This document shows, one piece after another, positions 1-7,656 of a DNA stretch of 35,767 bases. Below the pieces are notes generated by a model that saw only the letters and a list, made by a program, of their open reading frames with translations, was not told the DNA's origin and made no database searches. Position numbers and translations under genes: made by a program. Position 1 is the stretch's first letter. Each line of letters opens with the position of its first letter. Source of the DNA: an uncultured Collinsella sp. (GTDB lineage Bacteria > Actinomycetota > Coriobacteriia > Coriobacteriales > Coriobacteriaceae); contig CABSAN010000020.1 in the NCBI GenBank assembly GCA_902475785.1, forward strand, positions 1 through 35,767, given 5' to 3'.

Positions 1-1
1 T

Positions 2-78
2 GGCCCGTTCGTCTAGCGGTTTAGGACGCCGCCCTCTCAAGGCGGAGATCACCAGTTCGAATCTGGTACGGGCTACCA
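2..78 (+). tRNA. tRNA-Glu (anticodon CUC)
   Basis: Cloverleaf folded by eye. The acceptor stem pairs 2-8 with 68-74, starting with one G-U pair. A D arm lies at about 11-27. The anticodon stem is 29-33/41-45, with loop 34-40 and anticodon CTC at 36-38, which reads GAG (Glu). The T arm contains GTTCGAATC. The 3' CCA is encoded at 76-78. A strong terminator follows 10 bases later, so this looks like the last or only gene of its transcript; the promoter lies outside the window. Confidence 0.95.
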
Positions 79-88
79 TGAATCTGAG

Positions 89-121
89 ACCCGGACTTCC
101 CACGGAAGTCCGGGTTTTTTA
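89..121 (+). terminator. Rho-independent terminator of the tRNA-Glu transcript
   Basis: A 12-bp perfect stem (89-100 with 104-115), a 3-base loop CAC, and a following T run at 115-120. It is the clearest intrinsic terminator in the window. Confidence 0.95.
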
Positions 122-229
122 TTTCCGAGCAACCCATCTGCAATTCCCATTTGGCCCATAGCTTTTCGTTCTGCTTGTGGCCCTTGCGGGTACAATATGC
201 AAGATATTTGGACGGTCAGAAGGAGCCTC

Positions 230-1534
230 ATGAAGGAGTCCTCTCAGCATACATCTAAGCCCCAGGTCGAGGTTGAGGCCTCGGGTGGCGATGACAACAA
301 GAGTGCACGTCGCGGTGCCATTTTTATTGGTGTCGTGCTGGTTGGCTATATCGTCTATCTGGTCGTGACCGGTCAGATGGGTCAGTTCTGGGCCGCCATG
401 TCGAGCGTCCAGGCGCCGTGGCTCGTTGCTGCATGCTTTTGCATGTTCCTGTACCTGTTCTTTGGCATCGTTGCCTATGCGATCGCCGTTTGGCTCGATC
501 CCAATTCGCCCGTCGGCATTCGCGACCTGATCTCGGTCGAGGCGAGCGGTATCTTCTTTGGCAACCTGACGCCCATGATGATGGGCTCCACGCCTGCCCA
601 GATCTACCGCCTGACCAAGGCGGGCCAAAACGTGGGCGAGGCCGGTGCCACGCAGTTCACGCGCTTTATCGTGTATCAGTTTGGCCTCGTTGCCTGGGGC
701 GCCATTCTGCTGCTTGCCCGCATGCCGTTTTTCGCCGAGCGCTATGGCGACATGACGCTGCTGTGCGTCTTTAGCTTTGGCGGTCACTGCTGCATTCTGC
801 TCGGCATCTTTGCCGTCGCGCTCATGCCCAAGACCGTCACGCGCGTCGCGCATTGCATCATCAATTGGCTCGAGCGAATGGGCGTCTCGGCCACCAAGAT
901 CGAGGGCTGGCGTACGTTTGTCGACGGCGAAATCTACTCGTTCTCCGAGAAGTTCAAGCTTTCGGCCGGCCATTTTTCGTCCATGCTGCTCACGGTGGTC
1001 ATCACCATGTTGCAGCTCGCGTTTTTCTACCTCGTGCCGTATTTCTTGATGCTTGCCTTTGGCCACCACGAAGTCGACTTTTTCTCGGTCATGGCCGCGA
1101 GCGCCTTTGTTCAGCTCCTGAGCTCTGCTGTTCCCCTGCCCGGTGGCACCGGCGGCGCCGAGGGCGGCTTCGCGCTGTTCCTGGGTCATTTCTTTGGATC
1201 GGCGTCGACCGCCGGTTACCTGCTGTGGCGCCTCATTACGTTTATTGCGCCGACTATTTTGGCCGCGCCCCTGCTGGGTCTTAAGAGTGCTCACAACGAG
1301 AGTATCCATGCACGCTGGGATCGCGTGATGCGCAAGCTTGGACGAACGCCTCAGACGTCCTCTAAGCCTGCAAAGCCCCATCCTGTGCATGCTGTTACCG
1401 TGGATCCCAATCAGCATGCTCAGAAGGCTTCTGGGGCCGCCAAATCGGCGCATAAGGCCTATGTGCGCCAGACGGGCGACGGCATTCGTGTGTCCCCGGC
1501 TGCTTTGAACAAAAAGAAACACCCTAAGGCGTAA
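230..1534 (+). CDS. YbhN/UPF0104-type integral membrane protein (flippase-like, MprF N-terminal fold)
   Basis: A 434-residue membrane protein of the lysylphosphatidylglycerol synthase transmembrane-region family (YbhN/AglD/UPF0104), whose members are thought to move lipids across the membrane; the substrate here is unknown. Visible are a hydrophilic N-terminus, TM1 at about 29-50, TM2 at about 65-92, the family-type loop GNLTPMMMGSTPAQIYR, further hydrophobic helices, and the typical PLPGGTGGAEGGF motif before the last TM segments. The cytoplasmic C-terminal tail of about 65 residues is basic and His/Lys/Ala-rich. I chose ATG 230 because GGAG sits 4 bases upstream; the in-frame ATG at 197 would add 11 residues and has no ribosome site. 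A -10-like TACAAT lies at 191-196 without a convincing -35. The soluble MprF aminoacyltransferase domain is absent, so this is not full MprF. Confidence 0.85.
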   Translation: MKESSQHTSKPQVEVEASGGDDNKSARRGAIFIGVVLVGYIVYLVVTGQMGQFWAAMSSVQAPWLVAACFCMFLYLFFGIVAYAIAVWLDPNSPVGIRDLISVEASGIFFGNLTPMMMGSTPAQIYRLTKAGQNVGEAGATQFTRFIVYQFGLVAWGAILLLARMPFFAERYGDMTLLCVFSFGGHCCILLGIFAVALMPKTVTRVAHCIINWLERMGVSATKIEGWRTFVDGEIYSFSEKFKLSAGHFSSMLLTVVITMLQLAFFYLVPYFLMLAFGHHEVDFFSVMAASAFVQLLSSAVPLPGGTGGAEGGFALFLGHFFGSASTAGYLLWRLITFIAPTILAAPLLGLKSAHNESIHARWDRVMRKLGRTPQTSSKPAKPHPVHAVTVDPNQHAQKASGAAKSAHKAYVRQTGDGIRVSPAALNKKKHPKA

Positions 1535-1622
1535 TAGTTGGTCGTGCGTTCTTCATGTTGCCGGGCATTTTTGTGCCGGATGGGGGATAATCCTCTTACG
1601 TAGATTAACTCTCATCTGTTGA

Positions 1623-1638
1623 TGAATGCTCGCATTCA
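1623..1638. promoter_or_regulatory. Palindrome upstream of the TetR gene, candidate autoregulatory operator
   Basis: TGAATGC-TC-GCATTCA: perfect 7-bp arms with a 2-base centre, ending just before the GAAGGGA ribosome site of the TetR-family gene. A -10-like GATAAT lies at 1586-1591. Location and symmetry fit a TetR-type operator; binding is an inference. Confidence 0.5.
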
Positions 1639-1652
1639 GAAGGGACTCATCC

Positions 1653-2264
1653 ATGGCCACCAGCAAACCGCGCCTCGACCGCCGCATCGTTCGCAGCCGC
1701 AATGCCATCCTTTCTGCGTTTGAGCGCCTGTTGATGGATAAGCCGCTTGCCGACATTACGGTGAGTGCCATCGCGCGTGAGGCAAATGTCGACCGCAAGA
1801 CCTTTTACGTACACTTCGGTACGGTTGACGGTCTGCTCGATGCCATCGCCGTTGATGTGGTGGAGATGATTGCCGACTCGGTCGAGAAAACGCTTGCCTC
1901 CATGGACGGCGACACGAACGAGCGTGCCCTCGGAGCGGCGGCAACGTTTTTTAAGACCATCAACGAGGCGCTTTGCAATAACCTCGTGCTCAATCGCCAA
2001 CTGATTGAAAACATCCCGCTCGACGATTTTATGACGCGTTTGCGCGTGCCGCTCGAGCACGAGATCGCCGAGCGCAATCTGCTGCCCGAGGGCCTAAAGG
2101 ACGAGATGTTCGATTACTACCTGGCGTTTTTGCTGTCTGGTATTATCGGCATCTATCGTGCGTGGGCTTTGGCCGACGGCTCGGTTCCCATTGAGCGTGT
2201 CTCGGCGGTCGCCAACGACCTGACTCTCAACGGCCTGTCGAGCCTGGAGTCTCGCTTGGAATAG
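1653..2264 (+). CDS. TetR/AcrR family transcriptional regulator
   Basis: A 203-residue one-component regulator. The N-terminal 55 or so residues form a classic TetR helix-turn-helix, ending in ITVSAIAREANVDRKTFYVHF; the rest is a mostly helical ligand-binding/dimer domain resembling the TetR_C_8/DhaS-like C-terminus. I chose ATG 1653 (MATSKPRL) because GAAGGGA lies about 8 bases upstream; the in-frame ATG at 1626 has no ribosome site and would lie over the 1623-1638 palindrome. It is convergent with the radical SAM gene and downstream of the YbhN-type gene on the same strand. Its ligand and targets cannot be read from the sequence; autoregulation via the upstream palindrome is likely, and control of one of the neighbours is possible. 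Confidence 0.93.
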   Translation: MATSKPRLDRRIVRSRNAILSAFERLLMDKPLADITVSAIAREANVDRKTFYVHFGTVDGLLDAIAVDVVEMIADSVEKTLASMDGDTNERALGAAATFFKTINEALCNNLVLNRQLIENIPLDDFMTRLRVPLEHEIAERNLLPEGLKDEMFDYYLAFLLSGIIGIYRAWALADGSVPIERVSAVANDLTLNGLSSLESRLE

Positions 2265-2299
2265 ACCTTCTGGTGGTAACTGACCTTCTGTTGGTAACT
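2264..2299 (+). repeat. 18-bp tandem duplication after the TetR stop codon
   Basis: Two adjacent 18-base units (2264-2281 and 2282-2299) of the form GACCTTCTGKTGGTAACT differ at one base. The first overlaps the last base of the TetR stop codon. Probably a slippage product; no function is apparent. Confidence 0.8.
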
Positions 2300-2315
2300 G
2301 CCTCCATCAGCCCCT

Positions 2316-2390
2316 TAATGAGTTGCGGTGAAATAGTGTCTGTTTTTGCTGGTAGAAGGCATAATCAGACACTATTTCGCCGCAACTTAG
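2316..2390 (-). repeat. Dispersed ~74-bp palindromic repeat, copy A (REP/MITE-like)
   Basis: Arms AGTTGCGGTGAAATAGTGTCTG-type: 22 bases at 2321-2342 pair with 2366-2387 with one G-U, around a 23-base centre. The centre reads GGTAGAAGGC on this strand, the reverse complement of the centre of the copy at 20326, so copy A is in the opposite orientation. It lies in the convergent gap between the TetR and radical SAM genes, at the 3' end of both. Related copies are at 4037-4109 and 20326-20400. No flanking target duplication was found. Confidence 0.9.
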
Positions 2391-2409
2391 GGGATATATG
2401 TCATATATG

Positions 2410-2455
2410 GCGCGGGCGCCCCAAAATGCCTTGAGGCGCCCGCGCGTTTGTATTC
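2410..2455. terminator. GC-rich hairpin between convergent genes, probable bidirectional terminator
   Basis: An 11-bp perfect stem (2410-2420 with 2435-2445). On the plus strand it is followed by the T-rich GTTTGTATTCTAT, suitable for ending the TetR transcript. On the minus strand, after the radical SAM gene, the following tract is only AT-rich (CATATATG). A small ATATATG-T-CATATAT palindrome (2394-2408) adjoins it. Confidence 0.6.
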
Positions 2456-2471
2456 TATCGATGATGGTGTA

Positions 2472-3905
2472 CTAGCAGTTTGATTTAAGCTTGCGGCCCT
2501 GCTTTTCAAACTTGTGCATATCGCTATCGGCCATGCCCTGTGTCATATCGTCATGGCGCTTGGTGTAGAGCGGATCTTTGGGGTCGTTCCAAATGCGCTC
2601 TGCCACGGATGACCAAGCTTTGGCGGCGGCACGGGTCTTCTCACGCAGTTGTTCGGGAGACTCCTTCTCTACCAAGTCGGTGCTCATGGCGCCTGCCTCT
2701 GCGACCATTTTGGGCAGCACATCGGGGTTCTCGAGCATGGGGCAAGGTTTGAGGTAGTTGTCGTTAAAAGGCTGGCCTTCGTAATACTTCATAAAGAGGG
2801 GAGAGCGAAGTGCGTCGAGCAGGCTTACGTCGTGGATATTGGCATTGGAGTAGTGAATGAAAACGCACGGCTCCACGTCTCCCGCCGCGTTGATATGTAG
2901 ATAGCGTCGCCCGCCGGCGATACAGCCGCCCACGAACTCACCGTCATTTTGGAAATCGAGGGTAAAGAGAGGCTTTTTCTCTCGCATCTCGCGAACAAAA
3001 TGATACATGTGTTCGCGCTGCTCAGGCGTGGGCATAAGCTCGTTGGTGGCATTGCGGCCGACCGGCATAAAGTAGAAATACCAGCAGAAGAGCGCGCCCT
3101 CGCGAATCATCCAGTCCATGTTTTCCTCGGTGGCGACGGTATCGGCGTTGGCGCTGGTCCAGCACGTCGAGATTCCAAACGGCAGTTTTCGCTCACGCAA
3201 AAGTTTCATGGCGTGTTCGATTTTTTCGTACGTACCCTCGCCACGGCGGGCGTTGGTGGTGTGCTCGTTGCCCTCGGCGCTGATGGCAGGGACAAAGTTT
3301 GCAACGCGGATCATGTCGTCACAGAACGCCTCGTCGATGAGCGTGGAATTGGTGAAGCAGAGAAACACGCAGTCCTGATGTTTTTCGCAAATTCTGATCA
3401 GGTCGTGCTTGCGGACGAGCGGCTCGCCGCCGGTATAGATGTAGATGTGCGTGCCGAGCTCTTTGCCCTGCGTGACGATAGAGTCGATGTCATCGAAGGA
3501 CAGATTCTGCTTATAGCCATACTCGGCGGCCCAGCAGCCCGTGCAATGCAGGTTGCAGGCACTTGTGGGGTCGAGCAGGATTGCCCACGGAATATTGCAC
3601 TGGTATTTCTCGCGGTTCTTTTCCTGTTGGGGCCAAGCCAGCAGGTTGCCGTCGATTATAAGCGCCTTGAGCAACTTGGTGCGCATTTTGGGATTGAGGT
3701 CGAAGATGCGCATGATCAGGTCATACCAATTGCCGCGACTCTTGATGACGTTGGTAAACGCCTCGCGCTGTACGGGAAATACGCGATTGGGGACCAGTTT
3801 GTTCACGAGGTCCATGATTTTGTCGATGTTTTCTTGCGGGTTGTCGTCGAGATAATCGATGAGCTTGTTAAGCGCTGCACGCTCTGCTGACTGTGTAAGC
3901 GACAT
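2472..3905 (-). CDS. Radical SAM protein, substrate unknown
   Basis: A 477-residue radical S-adenosylmethionine enzyme. The cluster-binding motif CNLHCTGC (C-x3-C-x2-C) is at about residues 116-123, followed by the SAM-binding TGGEPL segment. A later GGCIAGGRRYLHINAAGDVEP stretch and a following PCPMLE look like a partial SPASM/twitch-type auxiliary region, so additional Fe-S ligation is possible. A helical N-terminal extension of about 100 residues precedes the barrel. The start is supported by AAAGGA about 8 bases upstream of ATG 3905. The gene stands alone, convergent with a TetR regulator, with no small peptide or partner enzyme beside it to reveal a substrate. I recognise the superfamily but not the function. 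Confidence 0.88.
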   Translation of the reverse strand: MSLTQSAERAALNKLIDYLDDNPQENIDKIMDLVNKLVPNRVFPVQREAFTNVIKSRGNWYDLIMRIFDLNPKMRTKLLKALIIDGNLLAWPQQEKNREKYQCNIPWAILLDPTSACNLHCTGCWAAEYGYKQNLSFDDIDSIVTQGKELGTHIYIYTGGEPLVRKHDLIRICEKHQDCVFLCFTNSTLIDEAFCDDMIRVANFVPAISAEGNEHTTNARRGEGTYEKIEHAMKLLRERKLPFGISTCWTSANADTVATEENMDWMIREGALFCWYFYFMPVGRNATNELMPTPEQREHMYHFVREMREKKPLFTLDFQNDGEFVGGCIAGGRRYLHINAAGDVEPCVFIHYSNANIHDVSLLDALRSPLFMKYYEGQPFNDNYLKPCPMLENPDVLPKMVAEAGAMSTDLVEKESPEQLREKTRAAAKAWSSVAERIWNDPKDPLYTKRHDDMTQGMADSDMHKFEKQGRKLKSNC

Positions 3906-3937
3906 GGGTATATCCTTTCACGTGTGCTTTGTGTGTG

Positions 3938-4008
3938 ATAATACCCACTTGTGGATTAAACGAAGTATAAAGATTTGCAATGTGTCTATTCAACGAATCA
4001 ATTTGATT
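3938..4008 (-). promoter_or_regulatory. Upstream region of the radical SAM gene: -10-like box and small palindrome
   Basis: On the minus strand TATTAT (3943-3938) sits about 33 bases before the start codon; no good -35 was found. Farther upstream is AATCA-ATT-TGATT (3996-4008), a 5-bp-arm palindrome that could be an operator. It does not match the palindrome upstream of the neighbouring TetR gene. Weak evidence. Confidence 0.3.
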
Positions 4009-4036
4009 TGGGGTGAAGCGTTATACCTGACGCTAT

Positions 4037-4109
4037 CTAAGTTGCGGTGAAATAGGGTCAGATATGGCCTTTTTGCAGCATAAACAGTCTCTATTTCACC
4101 GCAACTTAT
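4037..4109 (+). repeat. Dispersed ~74-bp palindromic repeat, copy B (REP/MITE-like)
   Basis: TAAGTTGCGGTGAAATAG at 4038-4055 is perfectly complementary to 4091-4108 (18 bp); the centre contains GGCCTTTTTGC and ACAGTC, matching copy C in the same orientation. It starts 12 bases beyond the stop codon of the MacB-like permease (read on the minus strand), so it is again at a gene's 3' end. No T run follows on either side, so it is not a standard terminator. Confidence 0.9.
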
Positions 4110-4120
4110 CTGGTGTTGGC

Positions 4121-5335
4121 TTACTGGTAGCGGAGGCACTCGACGGGGTCGAGCTTTGCGGCGCGGCGGGCGGGGTAGAAGCCGAAGATGACGCCGATGC
4201 CGACGGAGACCGCAAAGGCCAGCAGCACCGTGGCAATCGAAAAACTCGGCGTAATGGTACCGCTGGCACCGAGCTCGCCAAGCACGCCGGAACCCGCGGC
4301 GAACATCGCCAGACCCCAGGCAAGCAGATAGCCAATCAAAACACCCAACAGGCCGCCGGTGACGCACAGCGCCGAGGACTCGGCCAAGAACTGCGCGGTG
4401 ATATCGCGACGGCTGGCACCCAAGGCTCGACGAATACCGATCTCGCGAATACGCTCGGTCACATTGGTGAGCATCATATTCATGATGCCGATACCGCCCA
4501 CGAGCAGCGAAATGCTGGCGACAGCGCCCATGATGAGTGAGAACGCGCCCATAAAGGAATTGAGGGCGTCGATGGCGCTTTTCATGGAGGTTGCCGATAC
4601 ACTGTCGTACTCATCATCCTCCGCGATGCCCTTCATTGCGCGCACCTTGGATTCGATCGTCTTGCACAGCTCATCCACGTCTGTACCCTCGGTGGCGAGC
4701 GCCGTTACGCTGGGAAACGAGGGGTTTTCGTCGCCAAAGAGGCCCGAGATGGTCTCGCGCGGCATGTATAGCGTGAGTGAGCCCATGGAGTCGCTGCCGC
4801 TGTCGATAACACCGACAATCTGCACCTCGCCGTTGGAGACCTTAATGGTCTTGCCCACCGCGTCCTGTTCGTTGCCGTACAGCTGATCCGCGCCGCCACG
4901 GCTGATGAGCGCCACGCGTGCGCCAGATTGGGACTCGGCCTGGGTGTAGGTGCGCCCCGCGACGAGCTTGCTGGCGCCCACCGCGTCGAGCATGTCGCTA
5001 TCGACGCCCTGCGCCATGACGGTATAGCTTTTGTCACCGGCCTTGTACTCGGTATAGGCGCTGTCCACGATGCCGATCTGCTCAATCTGCGGCACCATCT
5101 TGCGAAGCTTCTCGACGTCCGACTCGGTGAGTTCTTGCGACGAATAGATTTGCACCATACGTGCGGCGTTGAGGCCCAGGCTGTTGACCAGGCTGTTTTG
5201 GATACCGCCGATTAGCGAGGTCATGGCAATGACGGAGGCGATGCCGATAACAATGCCCAGGATGGTGAGTAGGCTGCGTCCCTTGTTGGCCTCGAGGGAG
5301 TGAAGGGCTTCTTGGATAAGGTCGCGCGTGCTCAT
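4121..5335 (-). CDS. MacB/FtsX-family ABC transporter permease
   Basis: A 404-residue permease of the MacB type. An N-terminal cytoplasmic stretch leads to TM1 (LLTILGIVIGIASVIAMTSL, about residues 20-40), then an extracytoplasmic MacB-PCD-like domain of about 200 residues, then three C-terminal TM helices with the family motif ...NVTERIREIGIRRALGASRRDI before the second of them. It ends in the usual RRAAKLDPVECLRY signature. The start overlaps the ATPase stop as ATGA, so the two are translationally coupled. Together with the ATPase and adaptor it would form a mechanotransmission-type exporter; in a Gram-positive cell there is no outer-membrane partner, and such systems export peptides or drugs or handle envelope stress. 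The substrate is unknown. Confidence 0.93.
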   Translation of the reverse strand: MSTRDLIQEALHSLEANKGRSLLTILGIVIGIASVIAMTSLIGGIQNSLVNSLGLNAARMVQIYSSQELTESDVEKLRKMVPQIEQIGIVDSAYTEYKAGDKSYTVMAQGVDSDMLDAVGASKLVAGRTYTQAESQSGARVALISRGGADQLYGNEQDAVGKTIKVSNGEVQIVGVIDSGSDSMGSLTLYMPRETISGLFGDENPSFPSVTALATEGTDVDELCKTIESKVRAMKGIAEDDEYDSVSATSMKSAIDALNSFMGAFSLIMGAVASISLLVGGIGIMNMMLTNVTERIREIGIRRALGASRRDITAQFLAESSALCVTGGLLGVLIGYLLAWGLAMFAAGSGVLGELGASGTITPSFSIATVLLAFAVSVGIGVIFGFYPARRAAKLDPVECLRYQ

Positions 5336-6105
5336 GCCTTCACTCCTTTCGTCGGAATGACGTGTGCAGAAATCATGGGCAGGCCATCAATGGCGCCGCG
5401 CAGGGTCTGCGGCGCGTGCGCAATGTACGCGCCGTCGTGGATCCGGCCGTCGCGAATGGTTACGGCACGGTCGGCCTCGGCGGCAATGCCGGGATCATGC
5501 GTGATGAGCACGATGGTCTTGCCGCGTTTCTGGAGTTTGTGGAAGGTCTCCATCACGAGCGCTCCGGTGGCGGAGTCCAGGTTTCCCGTCGGCTCGTCTG
5601 CCAGGATGATGGGCGGGTCGTTGACGAGGGCGCGCGCGATGGCAACCCTCTGCATCTGTCCGCCCGAGAGCTCGGAGATGCGGTGGTCCCAGTGGTCGAC
5701 CGGCAGTGTGACGGCTTGCAGCGCATGGACGGCGCGCATCTCACGCTGAGCCCGCGGCACGTTGGTGTACGACAGCGGCAGCATGACGTTTTCGATGACC
5801 GATAGGCGCGGCAGCAGGTTAAAGCTCTGAAAGACAAAGCCGATGCTCAGGGCGCGGACTTCGGTGAGCTCGTCATCGTCGAGCTCCGCCACGTTGAGGC
5901 CCTGCAGGTAATAATCGCCTGCCGTCGGCTTATCCAGGCAGCCCAGGATGTTCATGAGCGTTGACTTGCCTGAGCCCGATGGGCCGGTAATGGCCACGAA
6001 CTCGCCGGGATTCACGGCCAGGCTCACGTTGTGCAGGATATGGGCGCAGCCGGCCTCGCTCTCGAAAATGCGATGCACGTTGCGGATGTCGATGACGGGA
6101 CGCAT
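5332..6105 (-). CDS. ABC transporter ATP-binding protein (MacB/LolD-like)
   Basis: A 257-residue ATPase. Walker A GPSGSGKST is at residues 41-49, the signature LSGGQMQRVAIARAL follows, Walker B is PIILADEPTGNLD, and the switch is ITHD. The LADEPTGNLDS sequence and the ATTGALVMETF continuation are typical of the MacB/LolD/FtsE branch. The C-terminus is about 30 residues longer than a minimal domain. ATG 6105 overlaps the adaptor stop codon by one base (TAATG), and the gene's own stop overlaps the permease start, so the three genes form a tight operon. Confidence 0.95.
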   Translation of the reverse strand: MRPVIDIRNVHRIFESEAGCAHILHNVSLAVNPGEFVAITGPSGSGKSTLMNILGCLDKPTAGDYYLQGLNVAELDDDELTEVRALSIGFVFQSFNLLPRLSVIENVMLPLSYTNVPRAQREMRAVHALQAVTLPVDHWDHRISELSGGQMQRVAIARALVNDPPIILADEPTGNLDSATGALVMETFHKLQKRGKTIVLITHDPGIAAEADRAVTIRDGRIHDGAYIAHAPQTLRGAIDGLPMISAHVIPTKGVKA

Positions 6106-7526
6106 TACATGCCCTCATCGGCAGACATGCTGCCAGAGTCGACGCCGTCGGCCGTCATGCCTGCGCCGGTGTCCACGATAAGGGTGTCGCCGTCGCGCAG
6201 CTTGGTAACCGGCACGTTGGGGTTGATCTCGTTGCCCTGGTCATCGCGCTTGACCTGCGTTTTGCCGACCACGGCATCGTTATCGTTTTGCGTCACAACG
6301 GTCACCTTTACGCGTCGGGTTTGTTTGCCTTCACCGTCGGTTGCCACGTTGACGTAATAGTGCTCGCCATCCTCGGTCATGAGCGCCATGGTCGGCACCA
6401 TCACCACATCGTCGAGCTGTTCGGTCACCACCGAGACCTCGGCGGTCATGCCCGGTTTGAGGCGCGCGTCGGGCGCTTCAATCAAAATGTCGACGTTAAA
6501 GGTAACACTGCCGCCGCCACCGTTGGCGGCGTCGGAGTTTGCCACCGAAGCGATTGTCGTGACCGTTCCCTGGCTCACGATATCGGGAAAGGCCGGATAG
6601 GTAACGTTGGCGCTCTGGCCCACGGCGATCTTGGCGATATCCTTTTCACCCACCTGAACGGTGACCTTCATCTTGGAGAGGTCGGCGATCTGCATGCACT
6701 GCTTGCCGCCGCTCGTATCGCCTTCGCCCATAATCATGCCGCCCGTCACCGTGGCGCCGACCTTGGCGTTGAGCTCGACGATGCTGCCCGAGCTGGGCGC
6801 GGTCACGGTGCGCTCGGCGGCTTTGGCGTTGGCCTGGTCCAGGGTCGCCTGGGCCGAGGCTAGGTTGCGCTGGGCGCTCGAGACGGCACTCGTGTCGGCG
6901 GCGCCGCTGGCACCATTCGCGCCTGCCGTATCTGCTTCAGGCGCCGGAGCGGCTTGGGCGGCCGCTACCGCTTTTTGTGCGTTGACGAGGTCTTCCTGTG
7001 CCGCTGTCACCGCGCGCTGCGCCTCGGCAACGTTGCGATCGAGCTCGTCGTTTTTAATGGTCATGAGCACGTCGCCCTCGTTGACGGACTGGCCGGCTTG
7101 CACGTTGATCGATGCCACCGTTCCGTCGACAGAGGGGGAGACCACCGAAGCCGAGATGGGCTTGAGCTGGCCTTTAGCCTCGACGGTGGTCGTAAATGTG
7201 CCCTCGGTGACCATGTCGGTCACCGGCCCGTTAGTACCTGCGGGCCGCGCGTTGATGACGAAGGTCACGACAACGGCGATGAGCACAATGGCGGCCACGA
7301 CGCCGGCTGCAATGCCGCGTTGGATGAGCTTTTTGCGCCGACGCTCGGCACGCTTCGCCTTGAGCTTGGCGTAGGCCTCTTCGTCAGAAATCTCGGTTGT
7401 ATCGCTTGTGCTGCCGTTTTGCTGTGTGGCGTACACGTTTGTTAAGAGGGGAAGCGTTTCGGTGGCACCCTCGGGCGCTCGCTCGGAATCATTCGGTCCC
7501 GGGGTGATGGTGGGGACATTCGGCAT
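6105..7526 (-). CDS. Periplasmic-adaptor-type (HlyD/MacA-like) subunit of the ABC exporter
   Basis: A 473-residue membrane-fusion-protein homologue. A 65-residue charged cytoplasmic N-terminus precedes one TM helix (about 68-95), then a biotinyl-lipoyl half (ISASVVSPSVDGTVASINV...), an Ala/Gln-rich alpha-helical hairpin with a Gly/Ala-rich interruption (APAPEADTAGANGASGAAD), the second lipoyl half, and beta-barrel domains (LKPGMTAEVSVV). I chose ATG 7526 because AAGGAG lies 5 bases upstream; the longer frame to 7589 would run through that ribosome site. It is the first gene of the exporter operon. Expected to be anchored in the membrane outside the permease and to guide substrate outward. Confidence 0.9.
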   Translation of the reverse strand: MPNVPTITPGPNDSERAPEGATETLPLLTNVYATQQNGSTSDTTEISDEEAYAKLKAKRAERRRKKLIQRGIAAGVVAAIVLIAVVVTFVINARPAGTNGPVTDMVTEGTFTTTVEAKGQLKPISASVVSPSVDGTVASINVQAGQSVNEGDVLMTIKNDELDRNVAEAQRAVTAAQEDLVNAQKAVAAAQAAPAPEADTAGANGASGAADTSAVSSAQRNLASAQATLDQANAKAAERTVTAPSSGSIVELNAKVGATVTGGMIMGEGDTSGGKQCMQIADLSKMKVTVQVGEKDIAKIAVGQSANVTYPAFPDIVSQGTVTTIASVANSDAANGGGGSVTFNVDILIEAPDARLKPGMTAEVSVVTEQLDDVVMVPTMALMTEDGEHYYVNVATDGEGKQTRRVKVTVVTQNDNDAVVGKTQVKRDDQGNEINPNVPVTKLRDGDTLIVDTGAGMTADGVDSGSMSADEGM

Positions 7527-7561
7527 GGCGTCTCCTTTATAGAAAGTTCCTCGATAAGTAT

Positions 7562-7589
7562 ATGCGCCCGTCGCGAGAGGCGGGCGCAT
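7562..7589 (-). terminator. Hairpin between the L,D-transpeptidase and exporter genes
   Basis: Stem ATGCGCCCG / CGGGCGCAT (7562-7570 with 7581-7589). On the minus strand the following tract ATACTTATC is only weakly T-rich, so it may be a partial terminator or a processing hairpin. It separates the transpeptidase from the exporter operon. Confidence 0.45.
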
Positions 7590-7656
7590 TATGGCAGTAT
7601 CTTTCGGAACTGTTAGATTGGAGCGTCAGTTCCCCGTTGTGCGAAGGCGTGATTCC

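Noticed and set aside
2316..2390. Reading the 74-bp repeats as ordinary terminators
   Set aside because: No T tract follows the stems on either strand, and centres as well as arms are homologous between distant copies, which terminators would not show.
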